From positions 1 through 39,258 of the forward strand of contig CADCOC010000130.1 in assembly GCA_902802945.1 (NCBI GenBank): a DNA stretch of 39,258 nt, read 5' to 3'. Below, piece after piece: positions 6,272 to 14,303 of the stretch (positions are counted from its first letter, which is position 1; every line of letters starts with the position of its first letter). Origin of the DNA: an uncultured bacterium. GTDB lineage: Bacteria; Verrucomicrobiota; Kiritimatiellia; RFP12; UBA1067. The position numbers and the translations under genes are program-made. A model generated the notes under the pieces. The model was not told where the DNA came from. It did no database searches and saw nothing but the letters and a program-made list of their open reading frames with translations.

Positions 6272-8626
6272 ATGAAAGCGATGAAGATGACGTTTATGTC
6301 CGTGGCTGTGGTTGCCGCTGCGCTGGTGGTAGATGCCGCGCCTGATCCTGAAACCGTATTTCGCAACCCGCCGCAAAGCGCGAAGACTGGTGTGTGGTGG
6401 CATTGGATGGGGTGCAACGTCACTAAAGAAGGAATCGTCAAGGACCTCGACTGGTTCAAGGAAACCGGCATCGGCGCGGCGACGATCTTCGGCATGGCCG
6501 ACGTCTGTTCGCCGTGGGCGACGAAGATCAAGAACAGCCCCAACGAGGGCCTGATTGCGTTCACGCCCGACTGGTGGAAGCTCGTGCGCTTCGCGTGCGA
6601 GGAGGCGGAGAAGCGCGGCATCGAGATCGGCGTGCACAACTGTCCCGGCTACACCTCGACGGGCGGCCCGTGGATTCCCCCTCGTCTTTCGATGCGCGAG
6701 CTCGTGTTCAACGTCACGAACGCCGAGGCGCAGATATCGCTCACCGCGCACGCCGCGTTCCCCGTGCAGGTGGGCGAAGGCGGACCGTTCAAGAAACCGG
6801 ACATCCCAAGCCGCCGGACGGACCTCCAGGAGATCGCCGTCGTGGAGGGCGTGCGCGTGCAGCACATCCCGATGGGCTCCTTCACGCAGCCCAACCAGTG
6901 GGAGACGTTTGGCGTCGAGTGCGACAAGATGAACCCGGAGGCCGTCGCATTCCACATGGACAAGGTGATCGGCGACATGAAGAAGTACGTCGGCGACCAG
7001 ATCGGGCGCGGCCTCAAGTTCGTGCTTTTGGACAGCTACGAGGCCGGATGGCCGTCATGGACCCCGAACATGCGCGCGGAGTTCAAGGCGCGGCGCGGGT
7101 ACGATCCGCTCCCGTACCTGCCGATCCTCGGCGGGTTCAAGGTTTCCGTCGCGAAGGACAAGGCGGCGGAAAAGAAGTTCCGCGACGATTTCAAGCTCAC
7201 CATCAGGGAGCTTTACCGCGACGTGTTCTTCAAGATCATCCACGAAAAGCTTTCCGCAGTCGGACTGGAGATGGCCTGCGAGCCGTACGGCGGACCGATC
7301 GACACACACATGTGCGCGGGGTACGTGGACCGGCTGATGACCGAGTTCTGGTACAGGCCGAACCTCAACCGCAAGCTCCCCGGGCGCCTCGGCTGGGACC
7401 AGTGGACCGGTCCCGGCGGGAAGCGCCACAACGTCGTCGAGGCGGAGGCGTTCACGGGCAGCCCCGGCGCCTGCAACTGGATCGAGACGCCGTATCTCCT
7501 AAAGGCGGCGGGCGACACGCAGTTCTACCGCGGCATCAACCGCATGACGCTGCACACCTGCCCGCTCCAGCCGTGGCCGGACGAGTTCCTGCCCGGCAAG
7601 GTGATGGGACGCTGGGGCACGCACTTCGGACGCACGCAGACGTGGGCGAAGAGCGGCAGGGGTTTCTTCACGTACCTCAACCGCTGCCAGGCGCTTCTCC
7701 AATGGGGCGAGCCGAGCAAGATCCGCATCATCGGCCACGACATCACGCCCAGGGGCACGCCGCTCACCGCCCACGCCCGCGAGGCGGACGGCACGGTCGT
7801 CTTCTTCGTGATGAACCACTCGGACCATCCCGCGTCCATGAACATGGGGCTTCCAGACATCGGCAAGGCACCGGAGTGGTTCGATCCCGTCACGGGTACG
7901 GTCGCGCCGCTCGCCCTCGTCAACGGCAAAGCGCCCATCCAGCTCCCGCCCTGCGGCACGGGCTTCCTCGTGCTGCGCAAGCCGGCCGGCGCGCTTACGG
8001 CCAACGCGGACAGCGACTACTACCAGAAGCTCGACAAGCCGTTCACGGGCGGCGACGCCCAGCCCGTCGCGGGACCGTGGCGCGTGACCTTCGGCGGCAA
8101 AACAATCGATATGCCTACGCTTTCCGACTGGACGGCCAACGCCGATCCCGACGTCAAGTACTTCAGCGGTACGGCGAAGTACTGCACGCGCCTCGTTGTC
8201 GGTCGTCGGCCGTCGAATGTCGGGTCAATCCTCACCCTCGGCAACTGCAACAACCAGGTGGCGAAGGTGATCCTCAACGGCAAGGCGTACGCGCCGGTGT
8301 GGTGTGCGCCGTACGAGGTGCGTCTCGCGCCGGGCGACCTGAAGGAAGGGGAGAACACGCTCGAGATCGAGTTCACCAACGTGTGGGCGAACCGGCTCAT
8401 CGGCGACGAGCAGGAGCCGCCGGACTGCAAATTCGTGAAGGCGGTCTATCCCGGCGGATGGTATCTTGAATCCTTCCCCGACTGGTTCAAGAAGGGAATC
8501 GCGGCGCGTCCGTCGAAGGGACGCAAGTGCTTCACGGACTGGAACTACTTCACGAAGGACTCCAAGCTCGCGCCGTCCGGTCTGCTCGGTCCGGTTGTTG
8601 TCAGAAGCCTGAGTGAGTCCAAGTAA
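6272..8626 (+). CDS. GH106-like glycosidase (putative alpha-L-rhamnosidase), secreted
   Basis: A 784-residue secreted enzyme. The start at 6272 has AGAAGGA 9 nt upstream; the ATG at 6263 abuts that site. A signal peptide (MKAMKMTFMSVAVVAAALVVDA) is followed by the family lead-in FRNPPQSAKTGVWWHWMGCN-VTKEGI and the GIGAATIF strand, then a TIM-barrel-like body and a C-terminal jelly-roll-like domain (LTLGNCNNQVAKVILNGK ... GENTLEIEFTNVWANRL). This matches the GH106/alpha-L-rhamnosidase-like family, which removes rhamnose from pectic polysaccharides; substrate is inferred from family. It is shorter than many GH106 proteins (often around 1000 residues). It is followed 11 nt later by the metallo-hydrolase gene. 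Confidence 0.8.
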   Translation: MKAMKMTFMSVAVVAAALVVDAAPDPETVFRNPPQSAKTGVWWHWMGCNVTKEGIVKDLDWFKETGIGAATIFGMADVCSPWATKIKNSPNEGLIAFTPDWWKLVRFACEEAEKRGIEIGVHNCPGYTSTGGPWIPPRLSMRELVFNVTNAEAQISLTAHAAFPVQVGEGGPFKKPDIPSRRTDLQEIAVVEGVRVQHIPMGSFTQPNQWETFGVECDKMNPEAVAFHMDKVIGDMKKYVGDQIGRGLKFVLLDSYEAGWPSWTPNMRAEFKARRGYDPLPYLPILGGFKVSVAKDKAAEKKFRDDFKLTIRELYRDVFFKIIHEKLSAVGLEMACEPYGGPIDTHMCAGYVDRLMTEFWYRPNLNRKLPGRLGWDQWTGPGGKRHNVVEAEAFTGSPGACNWIETPYLLKAAGDTQFYRGINRMTLHTCPLQPWPDEFLPGKVMGRWGTHFGRTQTWAKSGRGFFTYLNRCQALLQWGEPSKIRIIGHDITPRGTPLTAHAREADGTVVFFVMNHSDHPASMNMGLPDIGKAPEWFDPVTGTVAPLALVNGKAPIQLPPCGTGFLVLRKPAGALTANADSDYYQKLDKPFTGGDAQPVAGPWRVTFGGKTIDMPTLSDWTANADPDVKYFSGTAKYCTRLVVGRRPSNVGSILTLGNCNNQVAKVILNGKAYAPVWCAPYEVRLAPGDLKEGENTLEIEFTNVWANRLIGDEQEPPDCKFVKAVYPGGWYLESFPDWFKKGIAARPSKGRKCFTDWNYFTKDSKLAPSGLLGPVVVRSLSESK

Positions 8627-8637
8627 GGCGGAGCAAA

Positions 8638-9930
8638 GTGAAAGTGGGAAGCGACAGAGTGAAATTGAGCCGTCGGCATTTTATCGGCGGCGGTGCGGCG
8701 ATGCTGGGCGTCGGCGCGCTGGGCATGAAGGCCTGGGCGGAAATGGCGAAGCATCCGCTTGCCGGCACGACGCTCCCGAAGTGGGAGAAGGGTCACTTCC
8801 GCATATCCATGCTCTACACCGGCAGTGCGGAGGCGTCGTTCCTCGTGTTCCCCGACGGGACGTCCATGCTGATAGACTGCGGCGACTACCGCTGCTGCGG
8901 CGTGCCGGCGCTGCCGAACGGCTCGCGCCGCGCGGGCGACTGGACGGCGCGGTACATCCTCAGGGAGAACCCCAATGGCAGGAAGGTCGACTACTTCGTC
9001 CTCTCGCACTACCACAGCGACCACGCGGGCGGGCTTCCGTTCAACGCGGGGCGGAGCGCCAACGGCAAGTACAGCATCAGCGGCATCGGGCAGGCGATTG
9101 ACATGCTCGACTTCACGACGTTCATTGACCGCTCGTGGCCGGACATGAACGACCCCGCGCCGCGCAAAGACAACTTTGACGACTGGACGGTCAAGCACCT
9201 TAAGGAGGTTTACGCAGAGGCGGAGAGGCGCGGAATCAAGATCGAGCGCTTCAGGCTCGAGAAGGGCAGCGACCAGATACGCCAGCTGCACGGCGGCGGC
9301 GGAAAATTCTCGTACACGCCGCTCTGTGCCAGAGGCGAAATACTGAAGCGTGACGGGACGGTGCTCGACCTCGGCAAGTTCGGCAGGCCTCGGTCGAAGT
9401 TCGGCGAGAACGAGATGTCCGTCGGGTTCGTGCTGTCGCTGGGCGACTTCCGCTACTTCACGGCCGGCGACTTCCAGGGCGGCGTGAAGGGCGCGGACGG
9501 GAAGCGCGTGGAGATCGAGGACATCCTCGCGGCTGAATGTCCGCAAGTCGATGTGGCCAAGGCCAACCACCACGGACACCACTCCATGCCCGACAAGCTC
9601 GTGAATGCGCTGCACGCGCGCGTTGTCCTCGCGGGCGTCTGGCACCTGGCGCACATGACGCGGGATACCATACGCCGTCTCGCAAAGGGCGGATGGCCGT
9701 GCCTCTACGCGCCGGGACTGTTCCCCGAAAAACGGCGGAAGGAGGACGCGGCCGAGGCGTGGATGAAGGATGTCGCGCCGGAATCGTTCGCTGGGGCTCA
9801 TGCGGTGGTGGACGTCGCGCCGGATGGGAAGTCCTATCGGCTGATGATGGTGACGGCGGCGGACGAATCGTTCCGCATCCTCGGCGCATACGACTTCAAG
9901 ACATCTTCAAAGGCAGCAACTATCGGGTGA
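8638..9930 (+). CDS. Tat-exported metallo-beta-lactamase-fold hydrolase
   Basis: 430 residues with a GTG start at 8638 (purine-rich AAGGCGGAG upstream; GTG at 8659 is an alternative). The N-terminus has a Tat signal SRRHFIGGGAAMLGVGALG. The metallo-beta-lactamase-fold motif SHYHSDHAGG supplies the HxHxDH metal ligands (about residues 122-131), a later Asp lies in FTAGDFQGG, and NHHGHHSM supplies further His. The layout resembles the ComEC-type C-terminal hydrolase branch. The substrate is unknown; in this operon a periplasmic role on a sugar ester or phospho-compound is possible but unproven. It lies between the GH106-like and CBM-propeller genes, 11 and 6 nt away. Confidence 0.85.
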   Translation: MKVGSDRVKLSRRHFIGGGAAMLGVGALGMKAWAEMAKHPLAGTTLPKWEKGHFRISMLYTGSAEASFLVFPDGTSMLIDCGDYRCCGVPALPNGSRRAGDWTARYILRENPNGRKVDYFVLSHYHSDHAGGLPFNAGRSANGKYSISGIGQAIDMLDFTTFIDRSWPDMNDPAPRKDNFDDWTVKHLKEVYAEAERRGIKIERFRLEKGSDQIRQLHGGGGKFSYTPLCARGEILKRDGTVLDLGKFGRPRSKFGENEMSVGFVLSLGDFRYFTAGDFQGGVKGADGKRVEIEDILAAECPQVDVAKANHHGHHSMPDKLVNALHARVVLAGVWHLAHMTRDTIRRLAKGGWPCLYAPGLFPEKRRKEDAAEAWMKDVAPESFAGAHAVVDVAPDGKSYRLMMVTAADESFRILGAYDFKTSSKAATIG

Positions 9931-9936
9931 TCCTCC

Positions 9937-12741
9937 ATGAAAAAAAGCGTCTTTATTTTCGCGATGACGGCAGCGTGCATGATGTACGCTGCGGAAACAT
10001 ATCCGCTCGCGGACTTCCTTGAGCTGGGGGTGAGGACGCGTCCAGGGCAGTGTCTGATGAACCTCGCCGGCATAACCTCGGCGGGGCGCACGATACCCGG
10101 CGCGGCCGCCGTTGAGCGGCAAGGCCTGGGTGACGGCTATCAGACGAAGTGGGGCCTTGAGATCGGGCATCTCCGCGAGGGCGCGAACTGCGTCTATCGC
10201 GGATTCGACTTCTCCACGCCGGAGGCGCGCGCGTTGGAGTTCCATGTCTCGTCCGACATGCAGGATTCGTGCATGGAGTTGTACGATGTGGACGAGCGGC
10301 GGTCGCGGGGCAACCGCCCTACCGATGCGGACGAGCGGCGGCTCGCCGGGACGGCTCGCCCCACCTTGCTAGGGACGGTGTTTTGTCCGTACACCGCCGG
10401 CTGGAAGAAATACCAGACAGTGAAGTTCTCGCTCCCCGATTCGGCGGCGGGGGTGAAGAACCTCAAGATCCGCTTCCGCCACGCGAAGAAGGAGGATCGT
10501 CCGGGAGAGGCACGCTTGTCGTGCCCTCCGCCGGACATCGTGCCGGGTGGCGCGATGGTCGTGGTGCAGCGTCGCAACCTTCGGCCCTCGCACGTCTATA
10601 CTTACCATGTAGAGGGACTATCGAAAGGCGGCGGATTGTACGTGGCCGATTTCGCAAATGGTGAGGTGCATCGGCTTGTGGATGCGACAGACGGCATTGT
10701 GCTGGATGCGCAGGTTTCGTACGACGGGAAGCAAATCCTCTTCAGCTGGAAGCGCACGATGTCCGAACCGTTCGCAATCTGGCGCATCAACGCGGACGGC
10801 ACGGGACTTCAAAAGATCATCTCCGGCCCCTGCAACAACCAGAACGCGTGCTGGCTGCCGGACGGCGGCATCGCGTTCACGAGCGACCGCAAGCCCGCGT
10901 TCGCGTACTGCTGGACTTCTACCTCGCCGGTCCTCTACCGCGCGGACGGCGACGGCAAGAACGTGGTGCGCCTCTCCGCGAACTACCTCACCGACTTCAC
11001 GCCGTCCGTGATGGGCGACGGGCGCATCCTCTTCAGCCGCTGGGAGTACGTGGACCGTCCGGCGATCCCGATCCAGAGCCTGTGGGCGATCCAGCCGGAC
11101 GGCACTGGCCTTTCGGGCGTGTTCGGCAACCGCGTCCTTTCGCCCGCCACGTTCATGTTCGCGTACGACGTGCCGGGGCGTCCCAACACCTTCCTCTGCA
11201 TCATGACGTCGCACAACGGTCCGTGCAGCGGTGCGGTGGGTCTCATCGACGTGTCGCTCGGCGGCAACGCGCAGAAGGCGATCCGCAACCTCACGCCGGA
11301 GGTGAAGGTGCCGCCGGTGGGGGACGGCATCCGTGGCAACGGGGTCCGCGGGCCTTACACCACGACCTATCCTGTGGATCGCGAACGTTACCTTGTTTCG
11401 AAGGGTGGCGAGATTCAGCTGCGCCACTTTGATTCGGATGCGGTGCGCACGCTTCTCATGCCGCCGGGAGACGGCCTCGGCTGGTATTCTCCGCAGCCGC
11501 TTGCGCTGCGGGCGAAGCCTGTTGCCCAACGCGCGAACGTGCGCAAGGCGGACGCCGGGCCGTTCGCGGAGGTGGTGGTGCAGGACGTCTACATCGGCCT
11601 TGAAAGGCACGTGAAGCGCGGCGAGATCAAGCGTCTCGCGGTCATTCAGGAGATGGAGAAGGACATCCGCGCCGAGACGCGCCTCAGGCAGTTCGGTTTC
11701 CAGTTCCCCGTGGTGAGCTGCGGGGCCACCTACGCGCCGAAGCGCGTGTGGGGCTTCACGGACGTGGAGTCGGACGGCAGCGCGCACTTCCTCGCGCCTG
11801 CGAACGTGCCGATCTATTTCCTCCCGCTCGACGCGGAAGGGCGTGCCGTGCAGCGGATGCGCACGTTCACGCACTTCATGCCGGGCGAGCGGCAGAGCTG
11901 CATCGGGTGCCATGCGGACCGTAACTACGTCTCTATTTCTCCTGCGCAGATTGGTAAATCTGTTGCCGCGCAGCGTCCGCCTGCCCGTCTCGTCCCGCCC
12001 ACGTGGGGCAGCGACAACGGCTTCAGCTTCCCGCGCAACGTCCAGCCCGTCCTCAACCGACACTGCGTGAAGTGCCACAGCGGGAACGACGGCGCGCCTG
12101 AGCCGGAACTCACGGGCGACCGCACGGACTACTTCAACGTCGCCTACGAGAACCTTGCACGCAAGGGCACGGGCGCGGAGAGCGGCGGCGACGTGCGGGC
12201 GTACATGAAGAACTTCGGGAAGAACCCCTACACGAGCTGGATTCCCACCTTCAATGGTCTTGAGGAGAACATCCTCTGGATTACGCCGAAGACGTGGGGC
12301 AGCCCCGTGAGCAAGCTCTCGCAGGTCGTCGCGTCGGGCCATCCCGGTAAGGACGGCAAGCCGCGCGTGCGCCTCACGGACGACGAGCGTCTGCGAATTC
12401 ATCTCTGGATCGACCTCAACGTGCCTTTCTACGGCACGTCGCAGAGCCGCCAGAACGACCTGCGCGGATGCCGTCGCGTACTGCCGAAGTCCCTGCTCGA
12501 CGTCAAGGCGGACATCGAAAAACGCAAGGGCGTGGGCGTGAAGTTGCCGCACCAGTTCTACGTGCGCTACGATCGCCCGGAGCGCAATCCCTGGCTCAAG
12601 GAGGGCCTTGCGAAGGGAATCTTCACGGGTACGGACGATCCCGACTACAAACGGCTTCTCGGCGAAATCGAGAAGGCGCGTCCAATGCTCGACCTGCGCA
12701 ACGATGTCGACATCCGCGAAGTGATTGGCGCATTTGAATGA
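9937..12741 (+). CDS. CBM6-like/beta-propeller/dihaem protein, HzsA-related
   Basis: 934 residues with a signal peptide (KKSVFIFAMTAACMMYA). An N-terminal carbohydrate-binding-like domain (about 30-190, CVYRGFDF ... TAGWKKYQTVKF) precedes a TolB/PD40-type propeller with repeated DGxxIxFxS strands (about 220-470). Then comes the segment PPVGDGIRGNGVRGPYTTTYP, typical of hydrazine-synthase-alpha-related proteins, and two c-type haem motifs, CIGCH (about 655) and CVKCH (about 708). HzsA-like proteins are common outside anammox bacteria and do not imply hydrazine synthesis; this one is more likely an exported redox or scaffold protein in carbohydrate catabolism. A 25-codon stretch encoded by hairpin repeats interrupts the CBM-like domain at 10289-10368. 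Confidence 0.75.
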   Translation: MKKSVFIFAMTAACMMYAAETYPLADFLELGVRTRPGQCLMNLAGITSAGRTIPGAAAVERQGLGDGYQTKWGLEIGHLREGANCVYRGFDFSTPEARALEFHVSSDMQDSCMELYDVDERRSRGNRPTDADERRLAGTARPTLLGTVFCPYTAGWKKYQTVKFSLPDSAAGVKNLKIRFRHAKKEDRPGEARLSCPPPDIVPGGAMVVVQRRNLRPSHVYTYHVEGLSKGGGLYVADFANGEVHRLVDATDGIVLDAQVSYDGKQILFSWKRTMSEPFAIWRINADGTGLQKIISGPCNNQNACWLPDGGIAFTSDRKPAFAYCWTSTSPVLYRADGDGKNVVRLSANYLTDFTPSVMGDGRILFSRWEYVDRPAIPIQSLWAIQPDGTGLSGVFGNRVLSPATFMFAYDVPGRPNTFLCIMTSHNGPCSGAVGLIDVSLGGNAQKAIRNLTPEVKVPPVGDGIRGNGVRGPYTTTYPVDRERYLVSKGGEIQLRHFDSDAVRTLLMPPGDGLGWYSPQPLALRAKPVAQRANVRKADAGPFAEVVVQDVYIGLERHVKRGEIKRLAVIQEMEKDIRAETRLRQFGFQFPVVSCGATYAPKRVWGFTDVESDGSAHFLAPANVPIYFLPLDAEGRAVQRMRTFTHFMPGERQSCIGCHADRNYVSISPAQIGKSVAAQRPPARLVPPTWGSDNGFSFPRNVQPVLNRHCVKCHSGNDGAPEPELTGDRTDYFNVAYENLARKGTGAESGGDVRAYMKNFGKNPYTSWIPTFNGLEENILWITPKTWGSPVSKLSQVVASGHPGKDGKPRVRLTDDERLRIHLWIDLNVPFYGTSQSRQNDLRGCRRVLPKSLLDVKADIEKRKGVGVKLPHQFYVRYDRPERNPWLKEGLAKGIFTGTDDPDYKRLLGEIEKARPMLDLRNDVDIREVIGAFE
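10286..10368 (+). repeat. In-frame hairpin-repeat insertion within a coding sequence
   Basis: A direct repeat GATGYGGACGAGCGGCGG occurs at 10286-10303 and 10325-10342 (period 39). Between and after lie hairpin words GGCGGT/ACCGCC and GGGACGGCTCGCCCCACCTTG, the latter like 5945-5960. They encode an Arg-rich, low-complexity segment that does not resemble the flanking CBM fold. Confidence 0.75.
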
Positions 12742-12755
12742 CGACTTGTTTTGCC

Positions 12756-12785
12756 TTGCGCATGAGCGGCGGGTTATGGTATTAT
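12756..12785 (+). promoter_or_regulatory. Promoter before the oxidoreductase gene
   Basis: TTGCGC (12756-12761, overlapping TTGCC words), 18-nt spacer, TATTAT (12780-12785). It is followed by a hairpin leader and the start at 12862. Confidence 0.45.
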
Positions 12786-12794
12786 TGCGGCCGT

Positions 12795-12822
12795 CCTGCA
12801 CGTGGGCTTTGATGCGTGCAGG
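12795..12822 (+). promoter_or_regulatory. Leader hairpin before oxidoreductase gene
   Basis: CCTGCACG (12795-12802) pairs with CGTGCAGG (12815-12822) across a 12-nt loop. No clear U-tract follows, so an attenuator or 5'-stabilising hairpin is as likely as a terminator. Confidence 0.4.
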
Positions 12823-12861
12823 GCTTTAGAGATTTCATCCAGACAAAGAAAGGAAAAATAA

Positions 12862-14287
12862 ATGAGAACCTCGCGTAAAGACTTCCTCAAGTGTGCCCTT
12901 GCGGCGGGCGCGTTCCCCATGATCGTCCCGTCGTCCGTGCTGGGAGCGGACGCCCCCAGCAACAAACTCCAGATCGGGCTCATCGGCCTCGGACGCATCG
13001 GCACCACGATGGACATCGGCGGGCTCGTGGCCAACCAGGACCTCGCGATGCTCACCACGATCTGCGACGTCGACTCCGTGCGCCTCGCCAACATGAAGCA
13101 GCTAGCCGAAAAGCGCTACGGGCGCAAGATGGACCACCTCAAACTCGAGATGGACTACCGCAAGGTGTTGGACGACCCCGGCATCGACGGCGTGATGATC
13201 TGCACGCAGGACCACTGGCACGCGCGCATGGTGGTGGAGGCCTGCTACAAGGGCAAGGACGTCTACGTCCAGAAGCCGATGGCCCTCTCCGTGGAGGAGA
13301 GCGAGGCAATCGCGGAGGCGGTCCGCAAGATGAAGCGCGTGTTCCACATCGGCACGCAGCAGCGCGGGCAGCACAGCTTCCGCCAGGGCGTGGAGTGCGT
13401 GATGAGCGGACGCCTCGGCACGCTGAAGCGCATTGACGTGGAACTGCCGCTCAACAATCCCGACCGGGAGTGGAACGTGCCGTCGATCGAGCGCACGCCC
13501 GATCCCAAGGACTTCGACTTCGACCTCTGGCTCGGCCCGGCGCGCGACGGCGTGCCGTACTCGCAGCTCCGCACGCACTGGCGTCCCGTGGACGGCAACG
13601 GCAAGCCCTACGCGCGGATCCCCGGACAGAACGTCGGCTGGCTCCAGATACAGGACTACTGCACCGGCAACATCGGCGGCTGGGGTTCGCACCACATGGA
13701 CATCGCGCAGTGGGCGATGGGCAACGCGGGGCCGATCTCGGTCTGCTGCGACAAGGCCAACTTCCTCACCGGGCGCATGTTCAACGTCCACCACGAATAC
13801 CACATCCTCTACAAGTACGCGAACGGCGTGGACCTGCACTGCGCGCTTCATGGGCGCGAACGGCGACTGGATCTGGACGAGCCGCGGCTCGTCGGCTGTC
13901 GCGGCGGCGGACCGCGTCGACACCGCCTACAAGGCGAAGGCCGACTTCTGGCGCGCGCTCGAGGCGAACAAGAAGGAGTTGATCGACGGCGATCCCGAGA
14001 AGCACGCCGTGCGCAATCCCCTGAAGGGCCACCACCGCGTGTGGTTCGTGGGCATGCGCGAGCGCAAGGACACGCACATCACGGTGGAGGAGGCGAACGT
14101 CTCCACCATCTCCTGCATCCTCGGCTACCACGCGATGAACAATATCGGCCGCACGATTGGCTGGGATCCCGTGAAGCACGTCTTCACGAATCCCGACGAC
14201 CAGAAGAAACTGTACTCCTGCTTCGAGCGTCCGCAGTTCGCCGTCGCGCCGATCATCAAGGAAATCCGCAAGAAAGCGGGCGCCTGA
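12862..14287 (+). pseudogene. Gfo/Idh/MocA oxidoreductase, Tat-type, with frameshift
   Basis: An NAD(P)-dependent sugar oxidoreductase-like protein. The Tat-type signal is SRKDFLKCALAAGAFP. The Rossmann motif is IGLIGLGRIG, followed by QDHWHARM and the conserved (K)P at VYVQKPMALSVEES, then the GWGSHHMDIAQWAMG active-site stretch. Reading frame 1 carries the protein to GVDLHCALHG near 13850, where the homologous continuation (FMGANGDWIWTSRG ... KEIRKKAGA, stop 14285-14287) lies one base downstream in the next frame. One extra base near 13840-13855 therefore splits the gene; it is either a true frameshift or an assembly error. The uninterrupted protein would be about 474 residues. AAAGGA precedes the ATG. 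Confidence 0.85.
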
Positions 14288-14303
14288 ACGCGAGGATAAA
14301 TCA

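Noticed and set aside
6514..8469. Long open frame in a second plus frame inside the GH106-like gene
   Set aside because: Arg/Gly/Pro/His-rich shadow of a GC-rich gene; the main frame has clear family motifs.
9937..12741. True hydrazine synthase subunit
   Set aside because: No companion hydrazine synthase or anammox genes; the HzsA-related region is widespread in other contexts.
10618..12801. 727-residue minus-strand open frame opposite the HzsA-related gene
   Set aside because: Arg/His-rich composition typical of the antisense of a GC-rich gene; no domain or start signals. The plus-strand product has a signal peptide, propeller and haem motifs.
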